A DNA stretch of 64,000 bases, taken from contig CAWKAA010000002.1 in assembly GCA_963847515.1 (NCBI GenBank), positions 806,001 to 870,000 of the forward strand, given 5' to 3'. A program made the translations under genes and the position numbers. This document shows, piece by piece, positions 35,629-44,780 of this stretch; the first letter of the stretch is position 1; the number at the start of each line of letters is the position of its first letter. Below the pieces are notes generated by a model that saw only the letters and a program-made list of their open reading frames with translations, had not been told where the DNA came from and did not search any database. The stretch is from QHXW01 sp963847515. GTDB lineage: Bacteria; Acidobacteriota; Terriglobia; Bryobacterales; Bryobacteraceae.

Positions 35629-37029
35629 CTAAGCTTTCTTTCCAGCCGCGGTTTCCCGGCCCATCTTCTCCATCTCGTTAAAATACACCCGCCGCTCTTG
35701 ATCCATGCACAAGTTGGAAAGGATCACGCCGATCGAATCGTTCAACCCAACCTCGAGGTCCGCCCGCGGCCGCTGGCCATCACGGCAGCAGTTGAAGAAG
35801 CTCTCCAGCTCCGTATCTACCGGGTTGCGCGCCTCCTCCGGCACCATCACTCCCTTGGTGTAGAGCCAACGCCGGGCAAACTTCATCTCCCGGTCGATGA
35901 AAGACTCCTTCCCGGTAAATTCGTCATGCTCGGCAACAATGGGCAGGCCCTTGCTCACGCTTCCCGCAACCATGGTCGCGCCGGCTTTCCAGTTTTCCTT
36001 CACTTCTCCGGCCTTCGTCACCTTGGGCTGTTGCGGCTCCTTGAACCACATGGCGATGGGCATGGCCTTGTCGTCGCCCACGGTAATCTCGACCGATCCC
36101 TCCGTGCCCATGATGCACTCCCCCATCTCGGCGCGCGTGGCGTTGAAGTACGGCAGGTGCGCGTTCGTGCTGATGGCGCTGTACGTGAGCTTCTGGTTCT
36201 TCGGATATTTGTAGATAAGCTGGATATTGTCGTAAATATCGCGTCCGTCCTTGCGAACGTCCAGCCCGCCCACGCCGATCACATACTCCGGCGCCGACCC
36301 GAACATCCAGTCCGCAATGTCAATCTGATGCGATGCCAGTTCCGCCGCCAGCCCGCCTGAATACTCCCGGTAGAGCCGCCAGTTATTCATTCGCTGCTGT
36401 TGCGGATCCGGATCGGGCTTCATGACCCATCCCGGATTGCGATGCCACTGTGCGTGCATATGTGTCACCTGGCCCAGCACGCCCTTGTCCACCATGTCCT
36501 TCAGGAGCTGATAGTACTGGCTGTACCGCCGCTGCAGGCCCACTTGCAGAATCTGCTTCGGCCGCGAATTGGCCAGCTCGCGCAAGGCATGCACTTGTTC
36601 CGGCTTAAACACCAGGCTCTTTTCACAGAAAGTATTTTTGCCCGCCTCCAGCGTGTCTTTGGTGATCGGGTAGTGCATGAACAGCGGCGTCACCACGAAA
36701 ACTGCATCCACATCGCGCTTTGCCAGAAGCTCCCGGTAATCCTTGAATTTGTCTGGATTTGTGCCGATCGTGGCCGCGCCTTTATCCAGATGGTCCTGAT
36801 TAATGTCGCAAACCGCGACACAGCGCCCGTTATCAATTCCCTTCAGGTGTTTCAGCAAGTACGATCCGCGGCTGCCCGTGCCGATCATGCCGTACTGTAC
36901 CTGACTATTGGCGGCTTTCACAGTCTGAATGGCGGGCGCGCCTTCCAGTTTGCTGGCGGCGGCTATCACCGCGGCAGCTCCGGCAGCCTTCACCACCTCC
37001 CGGCGGGTCAAATCCTTTTCCTGTGCCAT
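35629..37029 (-). CDS. Gfo/Idh/MocA oxidoreductase, Tat-exported
   Basis: The 466-residue protein has a Tat signal (LTRREVVKAAGAAAVIAAAS), then the NAD(P)-binding motif GMIGTGSRGSYLL at ~46 and the EKS lysine in FCEKSLVFK (EKP in most relatives). ASHQIDIADWMFG carries the expected catalytic His/Asp region. The family oxidises or isomerises sugars and cyclitols using tightly bound NAD(P); exported forms are common in Bacteroidetes and Acidobacteria. Substrate unknown. Confidence 0.85.
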   Translation of the reverse strand: MAQEKDLTRREVVKAAGAAAVIAAASKLEGAPAIQTVKAANSQVQYGMIGTGSRGSYLLKHLKGIDNGRCVAVCDINQDHLDKGAATIGTNPDKFKDYRELLAKRDVDAVFVVTPLFMHYPITKDTLEAGKNTFCEKSLVFKPEQVHALRELANSRPKQILQVGLQRRYSQYYQLLKDMVDKGVLGQVTHMHAQWHRNPGWVMKPDPDPQQQRMNNWRLYREYSGGLAAELASHQIDIADWMFGSAPEYVIGVGGLDVRKDGRDIYDNIQLIYKYPKNQKLTYSAISTNAHLPYFNATRAEMGECIMGTEGSVEITVGDDKAMPIAMWFKEPQQPKVTKAGEVKENWKAGATMVAGSVSKGLPIVAEHDEFTGKESFIDREMKFARRWLYTKGVMVPEEARNPVDTELESFFNCCRDGQRPRADLEVGLNDSIGVILSNLCMDQERRVYFNEMEKMGRETAAGKKA

Positions 37030-37172
37030 ATCGATCCCCTGCAGAGTTTTGTTGTGGAACCGATTTCAGTCTATCCAGTCGGCGCGCAGATAACAACAGC
37101 CTGCCGCGCCTATTGCTCTTGATATCTGAGACTCCCAGGAATAGGATGTAGGGTACAAAGGACGGAAATCAG

Positions 37173-37511
37173 ATGAGACTGTCTTTAATAACCTCGCTTC
37201 TCGTGTCAACCGCGATCGTCCTGTATGCGCAACAGGCGATGCCGCGCATGACCGGCGTGGAGCCCGACAGCGCCAAGGCGGGCGATATTCTGACCGTAAG
37301 CGGAGAGCACCTGGATAAAGGCGAGGTGGTGGAAGTGTATTTGACCGACGGCAAGAAGGACACCAAGGTCAAGATAACCGAACAGGGCCCCGCGGCTCTA
37401 AAAGTTCAGGTTCCGGATAAAGTCACCGCCGGACGGTTCGCGCTAATGGTTTTGACCGGTGGAAAAGATCCCAAGCTGATTGAGCAGCCCGTCAAAGTGA
37501 CCATCGAATAA
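37173..37511 (+). CDS. Small secreted IPT/TIG-domain protein
   Basis: The 112-residue protein has a signal peptide (MRLSLITSLLVSTAIVLYAQ) followed by one immunoglobulin-like IPT/TIG domain (MTGVEPDSAKAGDILTVSG ... VTAGRFALMVL). Such domains bind other proteins or glycans. It is 17 bases upstream of the FAD oxidase gene and may be cotranscribed with it. Confidence 0.7.
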   Translation: MRLSLITSLLVSTAIVLYAQQAMPRMTGVEPDSAKAGDILTVSGEHLDKGEVVEVYLTDGKKDTKVKITEQGPAALKVQVPDKVTAGRFALMVLTGGKDPKLIEQPVKVTIE

Positions 37512-37528
37512 CCGCGCCGTCTGGTTTC

Positions 37529-38731
37529 ATGAAGCGAAGATCCCTGTTAAAAGTTGCTGCCCTCTCTATGTCTACTTCGTTTGCGGCGCCCAATCGGAAA
37601 CCCCATGTTGCGGTCGTAGGCGCAGGCGCGTTCGGCGGTTGGACTGCTCTCTACCTGCTCCGAAGCGGCGCCAAGGTCACTCTGCTCGATGCGTGGGGAC
37701 CGGGAAATTCCCGCGCCAGCTCCGGCGGCGAGACGCGCATCATTCGCGCAACCTACGGGCCCAAACGTCAGTTTGTGGCCATGGCGGTCAGGGCGCTTCA
37801 ATTGTGGAAGGAAAATGAGAAGCGCTGGAACCGCCAACTCTTCCATCACACCGGCGTGCTGTGGATGGCCGGCGCCGGAGATGAGCAGGAAAAGGCCGCC
37901 CTTCCACTGCTCCGCGAAGCCGGCGTTGCGTTTGACGAGCTCAGCGCCGCACAAGCCGCCAAGCGCTTTCCTCAAATCAATTTCGACAACATCCAATGGG
38001 CGATCTTTGAGAAGGACAGCGGCTTTTTGACCGCGCGCCGCAACTGCCAGACGGTTCTCGAACATTTTCTCGCGGAAGGCGGTGAGTACCGCGAGACTTC
38101 GGTGACGCCGGGCGATCTTCAAGGCCGCGAGATGGGCCCAGCCGCGCTTTCCGATGGAACCCGCCTTTCCGCCAATCAATATGTGTTCGCCTGTGGTCCG
38201 TGGCTTGGCAAGATCTTTCCCGACGTGGTCGGCGATCTGATCCGTCCCACGCGCCAGGAGGTATTCTTCTTTGGCGTGCCTGCCGGCGATCAGCGCTATG
38301 CAGAAACTCAGATGCCCACCTGGATCGACCACGGCCAGGAACACATTTATTATGGAATCCCCGGTAACGAGTGGCGCGGATTCAAGGCCGCGGACGACAC
38401 CCGAGGCGCGAAATTCGATCCGACAAACGGCGACCGCACACCCACAGTTGACGCCATCCGCAACGTGCGCGACCACGTCGAGTTTCGTTTCCCAGGACTG
38501 AAAGGCGCGCCATTGGTGGAAGCGCGCGTGTGCCAATACGAGAACACGCCCGACGAGAATTTCATCATGGACCGCCATCCCAGCGCTGAAAACGCCTGGC
38601 TCCTTGGAGGTGGATCGGGCCACGGCTACAAACACGGCCCCGCCGTAGGCGAGCTAATGGCCGCGCTGATACTCGGCAAAAAACCACTCGATCCCTTTTT
38701 CGGCCTCGCCCGCTTCGCTCACTCTACATAA
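37529..38731 (+). CDS. FAD-dependent oxidase, sarcosine/N-methyltryptophan oxidase-like
   Basis: The 400-residue protein has a Tat-like leader (MKRRSLLKVAALSMSTSFAA), the Rossmann motif VAVVGAGAFGGWTALYLL, and near the C-terminus CQYENTPDENFIMDRHP with Cys335 where monomeric sarcosine oxidase binds FAD covalently. GGGSGHGYKHGP closes the flavin site. It should oxidise a secondary amine or amino acid with O2 and give H2O2. A twin-arginine leader on this family is unusual. Its stop overlaps the end of the convergent gene by 13 bases. Confidence 0.8.
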   Translation: MKRRSLLKVAALSMSTSFAAPNRKPHVAVVGAGAFGGWTALYLLRSGAKVTLLDAWGPGNSRASSGGETRIIRATYGPKRQFVAMAVRALQLWKENEKRWNRQLFHHTGVLWMAGAGDEQEKAALPLLREAGVAFDELSAAQAAKRFPQINFDNIQWAIFEKDSGFLTARRNCQTVLEHFLAEGGEYRETSVTPGDLQGREMGPAALSDGTRLSANQYVFACGPWLGKIFPDVVGDLIRPTRQEVFFFGVPAGDQRYAETQMPTWIDHGQEHIYYGIPGNEWRGFKAADDTRGAKFDPTNGDRTPTVDAIRNVRDHVEFRFPGLKGAPLVEARVCQYENTPDENFIMDRHPSAENAWLLGGGSGHGYKHGPAVGELMAALILGKKPLDPFFGLARFAHST

Positions 38732-39189
38732 CTGCGCATGTCGATCGCCGCCGGCTTCATATGTACGCGTAACGACCTTCGCGCCGTCGGCTGCACCAAT
38801 AGAATTGCATTCGCAGGACAGAAGCCTTCGTACTTTGCGACGATCCGGTATCTACCGCTTGCCACATGCCGAAACCTAAACGCACCCTTGGTGTCGGTCT
38901 GCGTAGTGGCCACCCGTTTATGATGCGGTTCGCTGAACAAACCGAGGCACACGCTCGGAATCGCGACACCGGCATCATCACGCACGCGGCCCTTAACCAC
39001 TCCGACCCGTAAAGGGCCATAAGCTACCTGGTTGCGGTCCTGGTACGTCATCTGTCCACATGAAGTTGTCATCTGAGCGTCAAACGAGGACGCACCCAGA
39101 ATCAATGCGAATACAAATCGCCAGCCGAAATGGTGCGGCGGACCCCCTGGTCCGCGGCCGACGCCCCCGTCGGCCTTCGCTCTCCTCAT
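38719..39189 (-). CDS. CarboxypepD-reg-like small secreted protein
   Basis: An ATG at 39189 overlaps the stop of the upstream Gfo/Idh gene in an ATGA arrangement, giving 156 residues; the start is uncertain because residues ~5-20 are encoded by a double-hairpin repeat (39138-39175). A signal-like stretch (WRFVFALILGASSFDA) follows, then a Cys-containing region and a carboxypeptidase-regulatory beta-sandwich (VKGRVRDDAGVAIPSVCLGL through GRYRIVAKYEG). Probably an extracytoplasmic binding or scaffold protein. Confidence 0.55.
   Translation of the reverse strand: MRRAKADGGVGRGPGGPPHHFGWRFVFALILGASSFDAQMTTSCGQMTYQDRNQVAYGPLRVGVVKGRVRDDAGVAIPSVCLGLFSEPHHKRVATTQTDTKGAFRFRHVASGRYRIVAKYEGFCPANAILLVQPTARRSLRVHMKPAAIDMRSYVE
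39138..39175. repeat. Double-hairpin repeat, copy 1
   Basis: Two perfect hairpins stand side by side: GCGGACC/GGTCCGC (38-44 and 49-55 of 39100) with loop CCCT, then GGCCGACG/CGTCGGCC (39156-39163, 39168-39175) with loop CCCC. A second element with the same plan is at 49177-49217. It lies 10 bases past the stop of the minus-strand Gfo/Idh gene. Confidence 0.8.
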
Positions 39190-40118
39190 GTGACCTGCAC
39201 CCGCCGCTTCTCCCCCGCACTCCGATAACACGCACACGCCAGTTCCACCGCACGCAGCCCATCCAGCGCCGTAACCGGCGGCGTACCGTTCCCCAGAACC
39301 GCATCCACAAACAGCCGGTCTTCCTCCGCAAACCCCAGCTTCGTCTCTGGAGCCACATCCCGGTAATCTTCCGTCCGTGTAGGCGCATCCAGCCCAACCC
39401 GATAGCGCAAGAAATCCATCTCCTGCGTCTCAATCGTCGAGTATTCCCCGAAAATCTCCACCCGCTCGTAGGGAAAGAACCAGCTCGCATCCGCCGACGT
39501 CACGAACGTCGCGTGCATCCCGCTTTGGAACTCCACCAGCATGGAGAAATCGTTCGCTCCGCCCAGCCGCGCGTCGATGGAAGCCACCTCGCCGAACTGG
39601 TACCGCATCATGTCGAACATATGGATCGGTGTCTCGTACAGAAACCCGCCTGTGATCTTCTCGTCAGCGGTCCAGACCGGCTTCAACAGCTCGCCGCGGT
39701 TCATCTTGATGTGCGCGGCGTGCGGCGCCGCGGTTCGAGTCAGTTCCCGCACTCGTTTGTAGACGTTCGCAAACCGCCGATTGAACCCAACCTGGAACAC
39801 GGTCTTCGCGCCTTGCGCCGCTTCGAACACCTTCCGCGCGTCCTCCAGTGTTGTAGCCATGGGCTTTTCGCAAAACACATGCTTGCCCGCCGCCACCGCC
39901 CGTAACGCCAGTTCCGCATGCAATGTGTTCGGCGATGTCACGTACACGGCGTCCACGCGTGAAAGCATCTCGTCGAAATCCCTGGTAGCGAGTTCTCCCG
40001 CACGCGCGGGATCCGGGTCAAAAAACGAAGCGATCTCCACACGCGTATCACGCTTTAGGTTCGTCGTGTGTACGCTCGCAATGTATCCGTAACCCGCAAA
40101 TCCGACTCGTAGCGCCAA
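39186..40118 (-). CDS. Gfo/Idh/MocA oxidoreductase, cytoplasmic
   Basis: The 310-residue protein has no signal peptide. It has the NAD(P)-binding start MALRVGFAGYGYIASVH, the EKP motif in VFCEKPMATT and the ETPIHMFDMMRYQFG segment expected at the active site. A glucose-fructose oxidoreductase/myo-inositol dehydrogenase relative of unknown substrate. It overlaps the downstream small secreted protein gene by 4 bases. Confidence 0.85.
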   Translation of the reverse strand: MALRVGFAGYGYIASVHTTNLKRDTRVEIASFFDPDPARAGELATRDFDEMLSRVDAVYVTSPNTLHAELALRAVAAGKHVFCEKPMATTLEDARKVFEAAQGAKTVFQVGFNRRFANVYKRVRELTRTAAPHAAHIKMNRGELLKPVWTADEKITGGFLYETPIHMFDMMRYQFGEVASIDARLGGANDFSMLVEFQSGMHATFVTSADASWFFPYERVEIFGEYSTIETQEMDFLRYRVGLDAPTRTEDYRDVAPETKLGFAEEDRLFVDAVLGNGTPPVTALDGLRAVELACACYRSAGEKRRVQVT

Positions 40119-40156
40119 TTGAAGCCTTCCCAGGGTGTCAGGACAGTGTAGCCCAC

Positions 40157-40165
40157 TGTTATAAT
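40157..40165 (+). promoter_or_regulatory. Extended -10 promoter of the RraA-like gene
   Basis: TGTTATAAT is a perfect extended -10 (TGn plus TATAAT), ending 16 bases before the ATG at 40182, so the leader would be about 10 bases. The identical element occurs before ispH at 57286-57294. Confidence 0.5.
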
Positions 40166-40181
40166 CGCCGCGAGACCGGAT

Positions 40182-40913
40182 ATGAAAACCAAACTCCTGT
40201 TCCTGGTTCCACTGTTAGCCCTCATATTGTTGCCGTTCGCGCGGTGGTCAAGCGCCCAGCCTGCCGGCGATCCCCTCCTCGAAGGATTCCGCACGGTCGA
40301 AGTCGCCTCCGTTGCCGATGCCATCGAGCAGCTTTATGGACAACGAGCACACATGTCGCATGCCATGCGGCCGTTGTTCATGACCAAGTTCGCCGGCCCC
40401 GCTGTGACGGTCCTGTTAAAGAAGGAAGAGCACAAAGACGGCAGCTCCGCCTCGCAGGGGATGCTCGACGCTATCGACGCCGCCCCGCCCGGTTCCGTGT
40501 ACGTCATGGTGCTAGAAGACGGCGCCGACATTGCAGGCATCGGCGGTCTGATGGCGACGGCGATGAAAGTCCGCGGCCTGACTGGCGCCATCGTCGACGC
40601 GGCCATCCGCGACACGCCGCAAATCAGGCGCCTCCAGTTTCCCGTATTCAGTGTGGGCATTGCGCCGTCCACGTCCATCAATCACTACCGTTTCGCTGGC
40701 GCAAACGTTCCCGTAGCGTGCGCGGGGGTCCGCGTCAATCCGAACGACATCATCGTCGCCGACGAAGACGGCGTCGCCGTAGTGCCGCGCGCCCACGCCG
40801 AGGAGGTACTCAAGAAAGCGCAGCAACTCGACTACACCGAACACAGCATGATGCCCTTCATCGAGAAGTACCGTTCCATCAAAGACGCCGTCGCCAAATT
40901 CGGACGTATCTGA
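40182..40913 (+). CDS. RraA-like/HMG-CHA aldolase family protein with signal peptide
   Basis: The 243-residue protein begins with a Sec-type signal (LLFLVPLLALILLPFARWSSA) and continues as an RraA/4-hydroxy-4-methyl-2-oxoglutarate aldolase fold: VASVADAIEQ, LMATAMKVRGLTGAIVD and the Arg-Asp pair in DAAIRD that binds substrate and Mg2+ in family aldolases. It could be an aldolase for pyruvate-derived hydroxy acids or an uncharacterised member; the RNase E inhibitor role of E. coli RraA would not fit an exported protein. Confidence 0.8.
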   Translation: MKTKLLFLVPLLALILLPFARWSSAQPAGDPLLEGFRTVEVASVADAIEQLYGQRAHMSHAMRPLFMTKFAGPAVTVLLKKEEHKDGSSASQGMLDAIDAAPPGSVYVMVLEDGADIAGIGGLMATAMKVRGLTGAIVDAAIRDTPQIRRLQFPVFSVGIAPSTSINHYRFAGANVPVACAGVRVNPNDIIVADEDGVAVVPRAHAEEVLKKAQQLDYTEHSMMPFIEKYRSIKDAVAKFGRI

Positions 40914-40956
40914 AAAGAAAATTGTCATGGCTCAGCAAAGCCTGCCCGAAAAGCCA

Positions 40957-41026
40957 ACCGCTCCCTTTGGTCACGGCTCAGTCATGAAGTCTGTTCCGAA
41001 ACCGAGCCGTGACCAAAGGGAGCGGT
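40957..41026. repeat. 23-bp perfect inverted repeat between convergent genes
   Basis: Arms 40957-40979 and 41004-41026 are perfect reverse complements (left arm begins ACCGCTCCCTTTGGTCACGG), with a 24-base centre. It lies between the RraA-like gene and the end of the convergent cca gene, a position for a two-way terminator, though there is no T tract. Resembles REP-type palindromes. Confidence 0.75.
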
Positions 41027-41037
41027 AGATCGCGCCT

Positions 41038-42365
41038 TCACTCCACCAGACTCCCGCCCGGCACCCGGAACTTAGCGCGCACCAGCGCCATCGCCTCCTC
41101 CTTCGTTCGAATCCGCGATTCCAGTTGTGCGTCCTCAACGGCGGCAAGGATCCGCGAAAGCCGGCCCCGGCTCATATCCCGCAGCGATCAGATCCTGTCC
41201 CGTAATGAGCGGCTGTGGCTTCAGCTCGCTACGCTGGCAACTGTGCCCACTTCTGCTCATTAGCTCGTAGTGCTCCAGATGGCCGTGGCTCGAAAGACAA
41301 TCCAGCCGGTGCAGTTCCAGGTGCTCGCGAAAAATTTCCACGCGCAGGAATCGCTTGAGAGTGCTCACCTTCATCGCGGCGCGTCCTTGAACCGCATGTG
41401 ATTGGCGATCAGCGCCGTCACCTGGCGGATCTGGTCGCTGGGAAAATGCAGGCGCGTTCATGATGGCGTGGCCATCTCTACGCCCTTCTCCACGTGGCCA
41501 TCAAACCGTATGCGCTCAGCCACGCGAAAAGTGGGCGGCTTGCCCACATCGTGCAGCAGCGCCCCCATCGCCAGTGTCGCGCTCGGATTTTCCAGCTTTT
41601 CGAGCAGCAGCAGCGTGTGGATCCACACGTCGCCTTCCGGGTGATACTCCGGCGGCTGCGCTACTCCCTTCATCGCCGCGACCTCCGGCAGAATATCGGC
41701 AAGCAGTCCGGTCTCATCCAGCAACTCGAAACCGCGGCGCGCCCCGCCTTCGGTCAGAATGCGAATCAGCTCATCGCGAACCCGCTCCGCCGAGACCTTG
41801 AGAATCAGGTCGATGCAGTCGCTGAATAGCACCCAACGTTCCGGCTTCAATCTGATAGTCAAGCCGCGCCGCGAAACGCACCGCACGCAACAGCCGCAAA
41901 TGATCTTCGTGAAAACGTATCTCGGGATCGCCAATCGCCCTCACGATGCGGTTCTCCAAATCCTTGAGGCCGCCAACAAAGTCCAGGACTTCACCGCCGT
42001 CCGGATCGAGCAGCAGCGCATTGATGGTGAAATCGCGCCGCAGTACATCCTGGCGAGGATCGGTTTCGAATGCCACAGGCACCGGATGCCGGCCATCCAC
42101 ATACGCATGGTCGCTGCGAAACGTGGCCACTTCCACTTGCGCGCCCGAATCACGCACCAGAACCACTCCAAAATGCGCGCCCACCAAGTCGGAATCGGGA
42201 AACAGCGCAGTCATTTCCTCTGGCCGCGCACTCAGTCGCAATGTCGTAGTCTTTCGGATTCTCGCCAAGCAGCATATCGCGCACACAACCGCCGACGAAA
42301 TACGCCTGATGCCCGCTGGCTTTGAGCTTGGTGACGATGTGTCGAGCTAGTTCCAGAGGTTCCAT
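41038..42365 (-). CDS. cca: CCA tRNA nucleotidyltransferase/poly(A) polymerase family, heavily frameshifted
   Basis: Fragments in three frames join into one protein: MEPLELARHIVTKLKASGHQ then VGGCVRDMLLG (nucleotidyl-transfer motif), RRDFTINALLLDP, VRFAARLDYQIEAGT, SAERVRDELIRIL, an HD-type segment GALLHDVGKPP, and a C-terminal end reading LVRAKFRVPGGSLVE with stop at 41038. I see at least six frame breaks, including near 42230, 41813, 41467 and 41375. CCA addition is normally essential, so these are best read as sequence errors. The tRNA-CCA or related poly(A) activity cannot be told apart by sequence here. Confidence 0.8.
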
Positions 42366-42421
42366 GGCGGCTCGCGAACAGGTTCCTGTGCGTCGATCGT
42401 ATAGAATAGCTAATTTCCCCT

Positions 42422-43196
42422 ATGCGAATTGCGGCTGTACTCTTGCTCTGCTCGTCTGCCGCTTTGTGCCAGAACGAGCCGGGTCTCGCCGATGGCAAAG
42501 CGACCTTCCGCGGCAACTGCGCGTTCTGCCACGGCCTCACCGGAGGCGGCGGGCGCGGTCCCGCTCTGAACTCCGGCCGGCTGACTCACGGCTCCACAGA
42601 TACCGACATCAAAAACGTCGTCAACAACGGCGTTCCCGGCACCTCAATGCCTGCCTTTGAATTTGAAAAGGAAGAACTGAATCGCCTGGTCGCGTACGTC
42701 CATACACTATCGGGATCGGCTGGCACGGCCGCCCCCGTCGCGGGCGATTCCCTCAAAGGCCGGCAGGTTTATCAGCGCAGCGGCTGCGCCGGCTGCCATC
42801 GCATCGGCATGGAGGGCAGCGTTTACGGGCCGGAACTTACCCGCATCGGTGCAGGCCGATCAGCGGAATACATCCGAGAATCCATCGTGAATCCTTCCGC
42901 CGATATCCCCGAAGAATACGCCGGCGTAACCGTGATCACACGAGATGGCAAACACATCACTGGCGTGCGCATCAATGAAGACACCTTTACCGTCCAGTTG
43001 CGCGACTCGTCGCAGAATTTTCAAATGTTCCGGAAAGACGAAGTTCAACAGGTGATTCCCGAAGACGAAATCTTTGATGCCGCCATATAGCTCGCTCAAT
43101 AAAGACGACCTGCAGAATCTGCTGGCCTATCTGGACAGCACTGCGCGGAGACTAGGAGCCGGAGCTGCCGTGAAAACAGTGGAGGAAATCCGATGA
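42422..43196 (+). CDS. Diheme c-type cytochrome, partner of the downstream quinoprotein
   Basis: Signal peptide MRIAAVLLLCSSAALC, then heme sites CAFCH and CAGCH; the second domain (LTRIGAGRSAEYIRESIVNP) matches the heme domain fused to the quinoprotein at 10408-12735. Near 43070 the frame breaks: one base out of GACGAAA restores KSLMPPYSSLNKDDLQNLLA and a stop at 43194-43196. The ATG of the quinoprotein gene overlaps this stop (ATGA), so the two are coupled and probably form one enzyme complex. Confidence 0.8.
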
Positions 43197-44780
43197 ACCC
43201 GCCTCCTTTGCTTTTTCGCGCTAGCCTCGCTGCTTCCGGCGCAGAACGTTACGTACGACCGCCTGGTCCATGCCCTGAGCGAGCAGCAAAACTGGCTCAC
43301 CTATTGGGGCGATTACAGCGCCATCCGCCATCGCGATCTCAGTCAGATCAACACGTCCAACGTCAAAAACTTGCGCGTCGATTGGATCTTTCAAACCAGC
43401 CAGCCCGGCCGAATTTGAGACCGTGCCGCTCGTGGTGGATGGCATCATGTACCTGACCGGCGGCAACGGGTACGCCTATGCCCTCGATGCGCAAAGCGGC
43501 CGCCAGTTGTGGATGTACAAGCACGCGTTTCCGCCTGGCCGCAAAGCCAACGGCGTCAATCGCGGTTTCGCCATTCTCGGGCGATCGCCTCTTCATGGCG
43601 ACTCCGGACGCCAACGTGGTCGCGCTCGACGCACGCACCGGTCGCATGATCTGGCAAACCGAAATGGCGCCTTACAACGAAGGTCAGCACCAGGCCACGC
43701 TTGCGCCCATCGTGATTAAGGACAAAGTCATCGTCGGTATCTCCAGCGCCGAATAGGGCATTCGTGGATTTATCGACGCCTACGATGCGGCCACCGGCAA
43801 GCGCGCCTGGCGTTTCTGGACCGTGCCCGCCAAAGGCGAGCCCGGCGGCGACACCTGGCTGGGCGACTCCGCGCAGCGCGGTGGCGGCTCCGCCTGGATG
43901 ACCGGCACGTACGATCCGCAATTGAACACGCTCTACTGGGGCGTCGGTAATCCCGGCCCCGATCTCGATGGCGATGTTCGCAAGGGCGATAATCTCTACA
44001 CCTGTTCGCTCGTCGCACTCGATCCCGACACAGGCAAGCTCAAGTGGTATTTCCAGTTCACGCCCCACGACACGCATGACTGGGACGCCGCCGAAACTCC
44101 CATGCTGCTCGACCTCAACTGGAAAGGCCGCGATCGCAAACTCGTCGTGCAGGCCAATCGAAATGCGTTTTTCTACGTGCTCGATCGCGAGACTGGCGAG
44201 TTCCTGATGGGCAAACCGTTCGCCAGGCAGGATTGGGCCACCGAGCTGGACGCCAAGGGCCGGCCCATTCTGAAGGAGCACAAGGAGCCGACGCCCGAAG
44301 GCACGCGTTTATGCCCCGGCCTTGCAGGCGCGGCGAACTGGATGGCGCCCTCCTACAATCCGGAGACCAAACTATTTTATTTTCCAGTTCGCGAACAGTG
44401 CGACGTGTATTACACCAATCCTCCGGTTTACATCAAAGGACGTCCATACATGGGGCAGCGTCTCGCGCGGCGTCACCGACGAGCGGGAGTGGGGCTTGCT
44501 CAAGGCCCTTGACCCGCTCACCGGTGAGACCAGATGGGATTTTCGCTACTTTCACGCGCCCTGGGCCGGCACGCTATCGACCGCAGGAGGCCTGATTTTC
44601 TCCGGTGACTTCGATGGTTATCTCATGGCCTTCGATGCCAAGACTGGCAAGAACCTGTGGAGGTTCAACACCGGTAATGAAGTCCACAACTCACCGATGA
44701 CTTACATGGTGAAAGAACGGCAATATATTACGATGCCGTCGGGATCGGCGGTGTTGACCTTCGCGTTGCCCCCAAACTAA
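43193..44780 (+). CDS. PQQ quinoprotein dehydrogenase, frameshifted, one in-frame TAG
   Basis: The corrected protein is about 525 residues: a signal-like start (MNPPPLLF then ALASLL), RLVHALSEQQNWLTYWGDYS, repeated propeller blades (PHDTHDWDAAETPMLLDL) and NSPMTYMVKERQYI near the end. Frame breaks lie near 43215, 43415 (extra T), 43580 (extra G) and 44453 (extra G). At 43754-43756 a TAG replaces the codon before GIRGFIDAYD, where the paralogue has GDWGIRGFLAAYK. It resembles the propeller part of the 10408-12735 protein and presumably transfers electrons to the upstream diheme cytochrome. Confidence 0.75.

Noticed and set aside
37547..38635. A 362-codon open frame on the minus strand
   Set aside because: It mirrors the FAD oxidase gene on the other strand and has no recognisable protein features.
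41038..42365. True pseudogene status of cca
   Set aside because: Conserved residues continue through every frame change, and the gene is normally needed for tRNA maturation.
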